NCBI RefSeq assembly: GCF_001667775.1
Contig: NZ_LZJI01000015.1
Location: forward strand, 1 to 53,176
Source of the DNA: Mycobacterium sp. E1747
GTDB taxonomy: Bacteria; Actinomycetota; Actinomycetes; Mycobacteriales; Mycobacteriaceae
Direction of reading: 5' to 3'
Length of the DNA: 53,176 nucleotides
Positions within the stretch are counted from its first letter, which is position 1. Each line of letters starts with the position of its first letter. Both the position numbers and the translations under genes were made by a program. The notes beneath the pieces are model-generated. The model saw only the letters and a program-made list of their open reading frames with translations, was not told the DNA's origin and made no database searches. Positions 6,879-15,051 of this stretch are shown one piece after another.

Positions 6879-8093
6879 TCATTCTTGTGGGCCTTCGAAT
6901 TCTTCGGGGATCTCGCCTAGCAACGGCCACTTGTGATCCAAGGTGTGCGGGATATGGATCGGGTGAGGACCTGTTGCGGGCGAATTAGGCGGCAGCCCGC
7001 CGAAACCTGGCATTGCTCCCCCGCCCTCTGGGGCGCCGGGGGCGGGCTTAACAGCGGGCGGGGCTTCGACGGGCGCACGGACCGGTGCCTGCGGGGTGAC
7101 AGCAGGTTCTCCGGACGCAGGGCCAGCAGGACGCGGTGGGGAGGGCGCTATTTCCGGTACACCACCTCTCGGGTTGATGTGAACTTTTGTATAGCCACCT
7201 TGACCGGGAATGTTGATGTCCACAACCGGTTTTCCGTTCGACTCGGCGGTCCAGCGCTGTCCGATCGTCGTGCCGTCGGGTAGCCGGTATCGAATCCCTT
7301 TTTTGGGGTCGCCGTACCCGTTCGGCATTTCGACTCCGTGCTGTTTGGCCCAATTCCACAGGTTCTCGAGATCTTGCGGAGAACGCACTTCCCTGACGTC
7401 GGGTCGGTCTCCGACCGGGAGTTTGTCAAGCACCCGACGGATATCGTCACCGCCGGGGGCGCCGGTGGGCCCGGGATTCGGTTCGCCGTTGCCACCGTCT
7501 TGTTTCCAAACGCGATCGACGGCGTAGATATGGCCATTGCGGGCTGGCGGAGGGTCGATAGAGGCGGGAGGTTGCGGGAACGTGTCGCGGATTCCGGCCA
7601 CGGCGGCCGTGATTTTGCTGGCGACTTGCTGATCCAGACGAACCAGTTGCGCGGCGCTTTGACGGACTTCGCCGGCGAAGGCCTGTGCTGCGGCGTGCCG
7701 GGCGGCCCGCTCCGCGACTGACCCGCCACCCACGCGGTCGATAACCGAAAGGTCCTCGCCCACTTCGAATCCCGCCGAACGAGCGTCATCGACCGCGTAG
7801 CGAACTCGGGATCGGGCCGCATACAGATCCGAGGCCCCGCTGCGAGCGACCCGCGATGCCGCCTGTAGTTGGTCGACGGCTGCGCTCGTGGCTTGTAGGT
7901 CGGCATGCGTCGCGCTACGTAACGCGTCGGCGGCTTCGCCGCGCCAATCGACCGAGACACCGTCGCGCCAGACCTGGTGGACCACCCCATAGCTACGCTC
8001 GCCAACGGCCTCCCACTGAGCGGCCGCCTCGGTGAGATGGTCGGTGGGCCAGGCCAACAACGCCGACAGATTAGGAGCCCCTCCAACCGCCAT
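6879..8093 (-). CDS. WXG-type secreted effector with candidate C-terminal toxin domain
   Basis: 404 residues. The helical N-terminal region (1-175) carries a WXG-like turn (W50-R-G) and long Ala-rich helices, as in type VII substrates and the Rv0026/Rv0029-like proteins. A linker (176-215) leads to a compact beta-rich module (about 218-310), including GIRYRLPDGTTIGQRW and VVDINIPGQGGYTKVHI. A Pro-rich tail ends HKWPLLGEIPEEFEGPQE. The central module is the likely toxin domain; its activity is unknown to me, though a small nuclease fold is plausible. It lies 2 nt after the EspC-like gene and before the candidate immunity gene. Confidence 0.7.
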   Translation of the reverse strand: MAVGGAPNLSALLAWPTDHLTEAAAQWEAVGERSYGVVHQVWRDGVSVDWRGEAADALRSATHADLQATSAAVDQLQAASRVARSGASDLYAARSRVRYAVDDARSAGFEVGEDLSVIDRVGGGSVAERAARHAAAQAFAGEVRQSAAQLVRLDQQVASKITAAVAGIRDTFPQPPASIDPPPARNGHIYAVDRVWKQDGGNGEPNPGPTGAPGGDDIRRVLDKLPVGDRPDVREVRSPQDLENLWNWAKQHGVEMPNGYGDPKKGIRYRLPDGTTIGQRWTAESNGKPVVDINIPGQGGYTKVHINPRGGVPEIAPSPPRPAGPASGEPAVTPQAPVRAPVEAPPAVKPAPGAPEGGGAMPGFGGLPPNSPATGPHPIHIPHTLDHKWPLLGEIPEEFEGPQE

Positions 8094-8095
8094 TG

Positions 8096-8383
8096 CTACA
8101 CGCTGGTCACCGAGAGAGCCACCGCAGCGAAGTCGGTGGCAGATTCAGCTTCGTTGGCAATGTAGCGCGTATCGGCTTGCCCGACGCCGATGGCGCGTGC
8201 ACGCACCTGCGCGGCCAGCCTGGCGGTGAACGCCGCGACATCGACATGGGCACCGTTGACGGCGGCCGAGCTGGGCTGACACGACAACCCCAGCCCCGTC
8301 GCCGCGGCCGTGCTGTCTAGACCGTCCACCAATACACCCCAGCGGGCCGCCATAGCCTTGACACCGGCGCTGTCCACACGCAT
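8096..8383 (-). CDS. EspC-like (DUF2580) type VII secretion-associated small protein
   Basis: ATG at 8383 gives 95 residues beginning MRVDSAGVKAMAARW; an ATG at 8395 would add four residues. Two helices flank a GLGLSCQPSSAAVN turn, and the C-terminal part ADTRYIANEAES matches mycobacterial DUF2580/EspC-type proteins such as those of the Rv0027/Rv0028 group. Such proteins usually pair with larger WXG substrates for ESX export. The stop lies 2 nt from the effector ATG, so the two are translationally linked. Confidence 0.75.
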   Translation of the reverse strand: MRVDSAGVKAMAARWGVLVDGLDSTAAATGLGLSCQPSSAAVNGAHVDVAAFTARLAAQVRARAIGVGQADTRYIANEAESATDFAAVALSVTSV

Positions 8384-8513
8384 CGTTTGCCGCACAGTGC
8401 GACCTTAGGTTGCACGTCAGGCGCCTGCCAGTCACTCAGATGCCCCCTGGCATCCAACAAAATCACCCCACCGACAAGGGTCCACAACTCTTGTCTCGCA
8501 ACGCATGTCGACC

Positions 8514-9647
8514 TCAGCCGCCGTGCCCGCCCTTGTGCTTTTTCCCGGGAGGACCCGGCGGGGGCGCCGGCTGCGGGGTGCTGCTGGCTGCGGTGGTCGT
8601 GGTGGCGGTGGTCGGCGCCGGCGTGGTGGTCGTGGTCGTGGGCGCCGGCGGTGGCGCCGAGAACGGCCGATCGATCGCGAAAAGCAGCAGCGCCAGCAGG
8701 AACGCGGCGACGATCGCCGCGATCCACCACTTAGGCCGCGGACTGTTCGGCTCCAGCCGCGCGGGCGTATACGTCAGGACGGCGGGCGGCGGCGCCTCCA
8801 TGACCCGGGTGTGGGTGGGCCTCGCCGGCGGTGCGGCGCCCACCAGCGCGGCTCGCATCGCGGCTGCCCGGTCGAACCGCCACGCGGGGTCGCGCGCCAT
8901 CGACCGTTCGATCGCGACGGCGAGGAGCGGTGGCACGTCCGGGCGCAGCGCGGCCAGCGGCGGCGGCGACTCGTTCAGGATCGCGTGCGCAAGCGGGCCC
9001 AAGTCCTCCTGCGGGAACGGCCGCCGCCCGGTCAGCGCCTCGTAGCCCACCACGCCGACGGCATACAGGTCGTCGAGCACCGTGGCCGGCTTGGACGTCA
9101 GTCGCTCGGGGCTCAGATAGGCCATGCTGCCGACGACTTCGCCCGCCCTGGTGTAGGCAGCGCCGGACGTCTTGGCGATGCCGAAGTCGGCGAGCTTGGG
9201 TTCGCCCGCGGCGGTGAACAAGATGTTGCCGGGCTTGACGTCGCGGTGCAGGATGCCGGCGTGATGCGCCTCCGCCAGGGCGTCCAGGACGCCGTCGAGC
9301 ACGGCGTGCACGAACCGCGGGGGCAGCGGCCCGCGGGCGATGTGGTCGGCTAGCGTCACGCCCGGCAGCCGCTCCATGACGATGAACGGCAACCCGTAAT
9401 GCTCGCCGACGTCGTGCACCACCACGACGTGCGGGCCGGTCAGCCGCGCGGCCACCCGCGCCTCGGTGTCGAACCGCACGCGGCTGTCCGGCCGGTCGGC
9501 CACCCCGGGACAGAGCAGCTTGATCGCGACGGGACGGTTCAGCTTCCGGTCCCACCCGTCGCGCACCTCCGCCATCGCACCGCGGCCCAGGACACCCCCC
9601 AGCTCGTACCGGCCGTCACCAAGGAGACCGCCCGGCACCAGGAGCAC
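8514..9647 (-). CDS. Membrane Ser/Thr protein kinase, catalytically intact
   Basis: 377 residues. The kinase domain spans about 12-270 with Gly loop GRGAMAEV, VAIK Lys43, HRDVKPGN (134-141), DFG (154-156), a Thr-containing activation loop and SPE. A single TM helix lies near 307-325 (WWIAAIVAAFLLALLLFAI). The outside part is short: a Pro/Thr-rich tail of about 50 residues ending KKHKGGHGG, with no PASTA or sensor domain. The His/Gly end could bind metal or cell wall (speculation). It stands upstream of the EspC-like/effector/immunity genes on the same strand, 130 nt away, and may regulate them. Confidence 0.9.
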   Translation of the reverse strand: MLLVPGGLLGDGRYELGGVLGRGAMAEVRDGWDRKLNRPVAIKLLCPGVADRPDSRVRFDTEARVAARLTGPHVVVVHDVGEHYGLPFIVMERLPGVTLADHIARGPLPPRFVHAVLDGVLDALAEAHHAGILHRDVKPGNILFTAAGEPKLADFGIAKTSGAAYTRAGEVVGSMAYLSPERLTSKPATVLDDLYAVGVVGYEALTGRRPFPQEDLGPLAHAILNESPPPLAALRPDVPPLLAVAIERSMARDPAWRFDRAAAMRAALVGAAPPARPTHTRVMEAPPPAVLTYTPARLEPNSPRPKWWIAAIVAAFLLALLLFAIDRPFSAPPPAPTTTTTTPAPTTATTTTAASSTPQPAPPPGPPGKKHKGGHGG

Positions 9648-9898
9648 TCCGTTACTGCCCTGGCCGCGGTAGGACTGAGTTCCTTGGAGGTCCGTGTCGA
9701 TCTCCTGTCAGAAAGCTGACTTACCTGCTGACTCCGGATAGCCAGGCAATCGGGGATCGAAACCCGCTACTCGACAGGCGTCGAACACCCGCCCGGCGTC
9801 GAGGTCACCACGGGTCCCCCGACGATTGCGGACCGATCGTTCGAGGTCGTATGCGAGCACCCGTCGATCACCTCACCCCGGCGATAGGCTGAATCTTC

Positions 9899-11278
9899 AT
9901 GAGCTCCATGACGGCACGCTTCGCCGAGATCGTCGGCCAGCACAACCTGCTGGCCGGTGACGCCATCCCCGAGGACTACTGGCACGACGAGGTGTTGACG
10001 AAGCCGGCGCAACGGCCGGCGTACGTCGCGAAACCCGCTTCCGCGGAGGCGGTTTCGCAGCTGCTGAAGGCCGCCTCGGACAACCGCGTGCCGGTGACGG
10101 CCCGCGGCTCGGGCACCGGCCTATCGGGTGCGGCGATCCCGCGGACCGACGGACTGCTGATCTCCTTCGAGCGGATGAACGCCGTCCTCGAGGTGGACAC
10201 CACCAACCAGGTCGCCGTCGTGCAACCCGGGGTCACGCTCACCGAGCTGGACGCCGCGACCGCCGACAGCGGCCTGCGCTACATGGTGCACCCCGGCGAG
10301 CTGTCGTCCAGCGTCGGCGGCAACGTCGGCACCAACGCCGGCGGCATGAACGCGGTCAAGTACGGGATCGCCCGCCAGAACGTGCTCGGGTTGCAGGCGG
10401 CGCTGCCGACCGGCGAGCTCATCCGCACCGGCGGCAAGATCGCCAAGATCTCCACGGGTTACGACCTGACCCAGCTCATCGTCGGCTCCGAGGGCACCCT
10501 GGCACTGGCCACCGAGGTGACCGTCAAGCTGCACCCGCGGCTCGACCACAACGCCGCTGTGCTCGCCCCGTTCGCCGACTTCGATCAGGTCATGACGGCG
10601 GTGCCCAAGATCGTCGGAAGCGGCCTCGCGCCCTACATCCTGGAGTACATCGACAACGTGACGATGGCCGCGCTCGTGCACACCCAAAATCTGGAGCTGG
10701 GCATCCCCGACAACGTCCGCGACAGTTGCGACGCGTATCTGGTTGTGGCGCTTGAGAACCGCACCGCGCAGCGGCTGGATGAGGATGTGGAGAAGGCCGG
10801 CGAGCTGCTGGCCGAGCTGGGCGCCGTGGACGCCTATGTGCTGGAAGGCGGTTCGGCGCGCAAGCTGATCGAGGCGCGCGAGAAGGCGTTCTGGACGTTG
10901 AAGGCAGTCGGCGCCGACGACCTGATCGACACCGTGGTGCCACGCGGCGCGATGCCCAAGTTCTTGTCCGCCGCGCGGGGCCTGGCGGCGGCCGCCGGCG
11001 GCGCCGCGGCGGGCTGCGGGCACGCCGGCGACGGCAACGTGCACCTGGCCATCTTCTGCAAGGACCCCGACACGCGCAAGAAGCTGATGACAGACATCTT
11101 TGCGCTGGCAATGGAATTGGGCGGGGCGATCTCCGGCGAACACGGCTTGGGCCGCGCCAAGACCCCCTACTTCCTCGAGCTCGAAGACCCGGTCAAGGTC
11201 AACCTGATGCGGCGCATCAAGCGGAGCTTCGACCCGGCGGGCATCCTCAACCCCGACGTCGTGTTCGCGGGATCCTAA
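9899..11278 (+). CDS. FAD-linked oxidase, GlcD/lactate dehydrogenase family (Rv1257c-like)
   Basis: 459 residues with the FAD_binding_4 (PCMH) domain at about 40-220 and the FAD-oxidase C domain after it. Visible motifs are VPVTARGSGTGLSGAAIP, VGGNVGTNAGGMNAVKYG, TGYDLTQLIVGSEGTLA, and near the end CGHAGDGNVH and GAISGEHGLGRAKT. These fit glycolate or D-2-hydroxyacid dehydrogenases, and the sequence closely recalls M. tuberculosis Rv1257c. Substrate is unassigned. The gene stops 1-4 nt into the convergent acyltransferase end. Confidence 0.9.
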   Translation: MSSMTARFAEIVGQHNLLAGDAIPEDYWHDEVLTKPAQRPAYVAKPASAEAVSQLLKAASDNRVPVTARGSGTGLSGAAIPRTDGLLISFERMNAVLEVDTTNQVAVVQPGVTLTELDAATADSGLRYMVHPGELSSSVGGNVGTNAGGMNAVKYGIARQNVLGLQAALPTGELIRTGGKIAKISTGYDLTQLIVGSEGTLALATEVTVKLHPRLDHNAAVLAPFADFDQVMTAVPKIVGSGLAPYILEYIDNVTMAALVHTQNLELGIPDNVRDSCDAYLVVALENRTAQRLDEDVEKAGELLAELGAVDAYVLEGGSARKLIEAREKAFWTLKAVGADDLIDTVVPRGAMPKFLSAARGLAAAAGGAAAGCGHAGDGNVHLAIFCKDPDTRKKLMTDIFALAMELGGAISGEHGLGRAKTPYFLELEDPVKVNLMRRIKRSFDPAGILNPDVVFAGS

Positions 11279-12090
11279 CCGAAAACCGGAAAGTGTCGTT
11301 GGGCGGCAAGGGCTTTGAGCCCTTTCTGCATCGTCCAGCGTACGTGCGCGTCGAGCCTCTTGATGTCGGGTGCGTCGCCGAATCTGTGAAGTTCGATCGG
11401 CCGCAACACCTCGGTGACGATCTTGGTGGGCAACGGCATGTTGACCGGCGCGAGGACGCTGAGCCCGAACGGGAAACCGAACGTCACCGGCATGATGTTC
11501 GTTCGGAAGAACCTGCGCTCGAACTTGGTGAGCCGAAGCAGGCGCGCCAGCCACTGCCCGCGCGTCAGGAACAGCTGGCTCTCCTGCCCACCGATCGAGA
11601 CGGCGGGCACGATCGGAACGTCTGCCTCCAGCGCGGTGCTGATGTAGCCGGTCCGGCCGTCGAAGTCGATGACGTTCTCCTGCAGCGTCGGCCGATACAC
11701 GTCGTAGTCACCGCCCGGGAAGACCAGCACGACACCGCCGGATGCCAACGCCTTCGCCGCGTTCTCGCGCGTCGCCCGGATCACCCCGGTGCGCCGGAAG
11801 AACTCGGCGGCCGGCCCGGAGAAGATGGTGTCGAAGGCCAGCGCGTAGAGCGGCCGGTCGTAGCCGAAGGTGTCGTAATAGTCGACGGCGAACACCGACA
11901 GGTCGAACGTCAGCATGCCGCCCGAATGGTTACCCACCACCAGCGACGGGCCTTCGGGAATGTTGTCCAGGCCGCGCACCTCGGACCGAAAATACCGTTT
12001 GACGATCGGCCGGGTCAGCCCGATGACGTGTTCGGTCAGGTCGCGGTCCCACTTGTCGACGTCGGTCAAGTCGGTATGGGTGTCGTTCAT
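11275..12090 (-). CDS. Lysophospholipid acyltransferase family protein (PlsC-like)
   Basis: Start chosen at 12090 (MNDTHTDLTDVDKW), giving 271 residues; the longer open frame runs through an intergenic inverted repeat. The acyltransferase block I is the GNHSGGMLTFD variant common in mycobacterial DGAT/LPLAT-like proteins. A second block, VFPGGDYDVYRPTLQ, is the usual glycerophosphate-binding equivalent. It probably acylates a glycerolipid or other envelope lipid at the membrane. No clear TM helix is present beyond amphipathic segments. Confidence 0.82.
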   Translation of the reverse strand: MNDTHTDLTDVDKWDRDLTEHVIGLTRPIVKRYFRSEVRGLDNIPEGPSLVVGNHSGGMLTFDLSVFAVDYYDTFGYDRPLYALAFDTIFSGPAAEFFRRTGVIRATRENAAKALASGGVVLVFPGGDYDVYRPTLQENVIDFDGRTGYISTALEADVPIVPAVSIGGQESQLFLTRGQWLARLLRLTKFERRFFRTNIMPVTFGFPFGLSVLAPVNMPLPTKIVTEVLRPIELHRFGDAPDIKRLDAHVRWTMQKGLKALAAQRHFPVFG

Positions 12091-12200
12091 GTCTTTGCCC
12101 TCGCTCACCGTTGAGCGTGAGCTGATGGTACGCCCACCGATCCACGGCGACGTCCGTTTCGCGGCACGGAGTTCCGCCGGCGAATTGGGAGGATATGGCG

Positions 12201-12285
12201 AAGTGCCCGCCTCGCAGCGACAACCGTCCGCTGAGCTTATCCGGCGGCGCGGCCACCGCACGTTGTCGCTGTGAGGCGGGCACTT
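12201..12285. repeat. Near-perfect 24-bp inverted repeat in intergenic DNA
   Basis: Left arm 12201-12224 (AAGTGCCCGCCTCGCAGCGA then CAAC) and right arm 12262-12285 are reverse complements with one mismatch and a 37-nt spacer. It lies between two minus-strand genes. It could form a long hairpin acting as terminator for the gene at 12344-12988, or be a miniature inverted-repeat element. No target duplication is obvious. Confidence 0.7.
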
Positions 12286-12343
12286 TGGACACCTCTCCCG
12301 GGCCGGGGACTCCTGTGGCGCGTGTGACGTCGCCGGCGACCCC

Positions 12344-12988
12344 TCACATCCCGAAGTGCGTGCGACGCACCGCGGCGACGGCCTCGGGCGGTCCACTCAC
12401 CGCGACCTCTGCCGCGCCGACGCGGCCAAACAGGTACAGCAGCAGCTCACCGGGCGCACCGCTGAGCACAGCCGCCGGTGCACCCGGCCGCACCGTCGCC
12501 AGCTCGCCGGCGCCCACCCACTCGACCGCAAGACCGCAACCAGAAAGCCGCCGCCCCAAGAACCGACCGCCGCGCCGCACGTTGCGCCACAACGCGGCGT
12601 CCAGCTCGGGCGCCAGACGGCGTGGCCCGAGCCCGTTCGCCCGGCGCAGATCCTCGTGGTGGACGAAGAACTCGTTGAGATTCGCCAGCGCCCGAACCCA
12701 GCCGACGCGGAAGAACCCAGGGGGCGGCCCGGAGCGGATCGTCGAGACGAGCGACGCGAAGTCCTTGCGCCGGGCCAACATAACCCGGTGCCGCTCGGCG
12801 AACCGTTGAAAGCGGCCCGGCAGCACCAGGCACGGGCCGGCCACCAAATCGTGTTCCCGTAACACGAGGTGGGCGGCGAGATCGTGAGCGGTCCAGCCCT
12901 CGATCAGGGTGCGAGCAGACGGGCCGAGCTCGGCGAAAAGGTCACACAGCGCAGCGCGCTCCCCGGCGTCTAGCGAAGGCCCAGCCAC
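12344..12988 (-). CDS. TIGR03085-type DinB/mycothiol maleylpyruvate isomerase-fold protein
   Basis: 214 residues. The N-terminal four-helix part carries GWTAHDLAAHLVLREHDLVAG, and LNEFFVHHEDLRRANG supplies the His residues expected for metal binding in this superfamily. The C-terminal third (GAPGELLLYLFGR...) matches the usual sterol-carrier-like end of TIGR03085 proteins. Members are thought to be mycothiol-dependent transferases, but the substrate is unknown. Confidence 0.78.
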   Translation of the reverse strand: MAGPSLDAGERAALCDLFAELGPSARTLIEGWTAHDLAAHLVLREHDLVAGPCLVLPGRFQRFAERHRVMLARRKDFASLVSTIRSGPPPGFFRVGWVRALANLNEFFVHHEDLRRANGLGPRRLAPELDAALWRNVRRGGRFLGRRLSGCGLAVEWVGAGELATVRPGAPAAVLSGAPGELLLYLFGRVGAAEVAVSGPPEAVAAVRRTHFGM

Positions 12989-13118
12989 ACCCGCAGGCTA
13001 CTGCAATCACGCTGCGCGCCAAACCAATAAACGTGAACCGGCACACACAACCAACGGTTGTGCCCTCACAACGGTGCGACCTCTACTCCCCTATGCCTGA
13101 TCCCGGCACTATGAAGCG

Positions 13119-13163
13119 ATGAGACGTGGGTGCAACGGAGCGCCCGCGCTCACCTCTGACTGA
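13119..13163 (+). CDS. Possible upstream ORF (14 codons) in the nirA leader
   Basis: ATG at 13119 encodes MRRGCNGAPALTSD and stops at 13163, 68 nt before nirA. Short Cys-containing leader ORFs are known upstream of mycobacterial sulfur genes, but here there is only one Cys codon and no poly-Cys run. Translation is unproven. Confidence 0.22.
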   Translation: MRRGCNGAPALTSD

Positions 13164-13231
13164 CAACATCATCGCGTCGATGCCGCGGCCCGCAGCCCCA
13201 GAGCCGTCCCCGCACCGCGAAGGAGATATCA

Positions 13232-14899
13232 ATGACCACAGCACGTCCCGCCAAGACACGCAGCGAAGGCCAGTGGGCGCTGGGTGATCGCGAGCCGCTC
13301 AACGACACCGAGAAGATCAAGAACGACGATGCGCCGCTGAACGTGCGCGACCGCATCGTCAACGTCTACGCCAAGCAGGGCTTCGACAGCATCGACCACT
13401 CCGACCTGCGCGGGCGCTTCCGCTGGATGGGCCTGTACACCCAACGCGAGCAGGGCTACGACGGCAGCTGGACCGGCGACGACAACACCGACAAGATCGA
13501 AGCCAAGTACTTCATGATGCGCGTCCGCACCGACGGCAAGCCGTTGACGGCGCAATCGATGCGCGTCCTCGGCCGGGTTTCGACCGAATTCGCCCGCGAC
13601 ACAGCCGACATCAGCGACCGGGAAAATCTGCAGCTGCACTGGATCCGCATCGAGGACGTCCCCGAGATCTGGCGCCGCCTGGACGAAGTGGGCCTGCAGA
13701 CCACCGAGGCCTGCGGCGACTGCCCACGTGGCATCCACGGTTCGCCGCTGGCCGGCGACGCGCTCGACGAGGTGCTCGACCCGACACCCGCGATCGACGA
13801 GATCGTCCGGCGCTCCCTGAACAACCCCGAGTACGCGAACCTCCCGCGCAAATACAAGACCGCGGTGTCCGGCCTGCAGGACGTCTCTCACGAGACCCAC
13901 GACGTCGCGTTCGTCGGCGTCAACCACCCCGAGCACGGCCCCGGCCTGGACCTGTGGGTGGGCGGCGGCCTGTCGACCAACCCGATGCTGGCTCAGCGGG
14001 TCGGCGTGTGGGTTCCGCTCGACGAGGTGCCCGACGTCTGGGAGGCCGTGACCCGGGCCTTCCGTGACTACGGCTATCGGCGGATGCGCGCCAAGGCGCG
14101 GCTGAAGTTCCTGATCAAGGACTGGGGCGTAGACAAGTTCCGTGAAATTCTTGAGACGGAATACCTCAACCGCCGGCTCATCGACGGCCCCGCCCCCGCG
14201 CCGGTCAAGCACACCATCGACCACGTCGGCGTGCAGAAGATCAAGAACGGGCTCAACGCGATTGGCGTCGCCCCGATCGCCGGACGCGTGTCGGGCGCGA
14301 CGCTCTCGGCGGTGGCCGACCTGATGGAGAAGGTCGGCTCCGACCGCGCCCGGCTGACCCCGTTCCAGAAGCTGGTCATCCTCGACGTGCCCGACGCCAA
14401 GGTCGACGAGACGGTCGCCGCGCTGGACGCGCTGGGCCTGCCGTCGCGTCCCTCCGCGTGGCGCAAGAACACCATGGCCTGCACCGGCATTGAATTCTGC
14501 AAGCTGTCCTTCGCTGAAACCCGAGTGCGCACACAGACTCTGGTGCCCGAGCTGGAACAGCGCCTGGCTGACGTCGACTCCAAGCTCGACGTGCCGATCA
14601 GCGTCCACCTCAACGGATGCCCGAACTCGTGCGCCCGCATTCAGGTCGCCGACATCGGCTTCAAGGGCCAGTGGATCGACGACGGCCAGGGCAACTCCGT
14701 CGAGGGCTTCCAGGTCCACCTCGGCGGCGGCCTCGGCGAGGCCAGCGGGTTCGGTCGAAAGTTGCGTCAGCACAAGGTGACCAGCGACGAGCTCGGCGAC
14801 TACATCGACCGGGTGACCCGCAAGTTCCTCGAGCAGCGCGACGGCGACGAGGCTTTCGCGTCCTGGGCGCTGCGCGCCGACGAGGCCGACCTGCGATAG
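13232..14899 (+). CDS. nirA: Ferredoxin-sulfite reductase NirA/SirA
   Basis: Reduces sulfite to sulfide with a coupled siroheme-[4Fe-4S] centre, using ferredoxin electrons. The 555-residue length and order match M. tuberculosis Rv2391. The cluster cysteines are visible in TMACTGIEFCKLSFAETR and LNGCPNSCARIQ. TEACGDCPRGIHG carries the conserved Cys that pairs with an active-site Tyr in the M. tuberculosis enzyme. A strong GAAGGAGAT Shine-Dalgarno sits before the ATG. Downstream it is followed by a cysH scar and by cbiX, which supplies siroheme. Confidence 0.93.
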   Translation: MTTARPAKTRSEGQWALGDREPLNDTEKIKNDDAPLNVRDRIVNVYAKQGFDSIDHSDLRGRFRWMGLYTQREQGYDGSWTGDDNTDKIEAKYFMMRVRTDGKPLTAQSMRVLGRVSTEFARDTADISDRENLQLHWIRIEDVPEIWRRLDEVGLQTTEACGDCPRGIHGSPLAGDALDEVLDPTPAIDEIVRRSLNNPEYANLPRKYKTAVSGLQDVSHETHDVAFVGVNHPEHGPGLDLWVGGGLSTNPMLAQRVGVWVPLDEVPDVWEAVTRAFRDYGYRRMRAKARLKFLIKDWGVDKFREILETEYLNRRLIDGPAPAPVKHTIDHVGVQKIKNGLNAIGVAPIAGRVSGATLSAVADLMEKVGSDRARLTPFQKLVILDVPDAKVDETVAALDALGLPSRPSAWRKNTMACTGIEFCKLSFAETRVRTQTLVPELEQRLADVDSKLDVPISVHLNGCPNSCARIQVADIGFKGQWIDDGQGNSVEGFQVHLGGGLGEASGFGRKLRQHKVTSDELGDYIDRVTRKFLEQRDGDEAFASWALRADEADLR

Positions 14900-14916
14900 G
14901 AGCTGAGAACCACGCC

Positions 14917-15051
14917 ATGGTCGCGATCAACTTCACCGAAGGCCAGCCGCGCAAAGTGGCGCAACGCGGCGCGGCCGAAATGGCAAACGCCACCCGCGCC
15001 AACGGCCCGCTGGTGGGGACGAAACAAGATCGAATGCGGGTTACACGCGTC
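14917..15051 (+). pseudogene. cysH: Deletion remnant of cysH (PAPS/APS reductase)
   Basis: In M. tuberculosis cysH (Rv2392) lies exactly between nirA and the chelatase gene. Here only about 45 codons remain. FTEGQPRKVAQRGAAEMANAT resembles the CysH N-terminus (TEPQLRELAARGAAEL...AT) and RANGPLV resembles a distant CysH segment (TRANAPLV). The catalytic CysH region, including the C-terminal ECGLH and the CC...CxxC cluster residues, is missing. The frame runs on into cbiX without a stop, so a fusion protein is formally possible. Confidence 0.65.

Noticed and set aside
9741..9775. tRNA-like T-arm on the minus strand (GCGGGTTTCGATCCCCG)
   Set aside because: No matching acceptor stem, D-arm or anticodon arm could be built around it, so it is not called a tRNA or an attachment site.
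13229..14773. 514-residue open frame antisense to nirA, and similar long antisense frames elsewhere
   Set aside because: Typical shadow of GC-rich codon bias; composition is low-complexity and the sense strand encodes clear enzymes.
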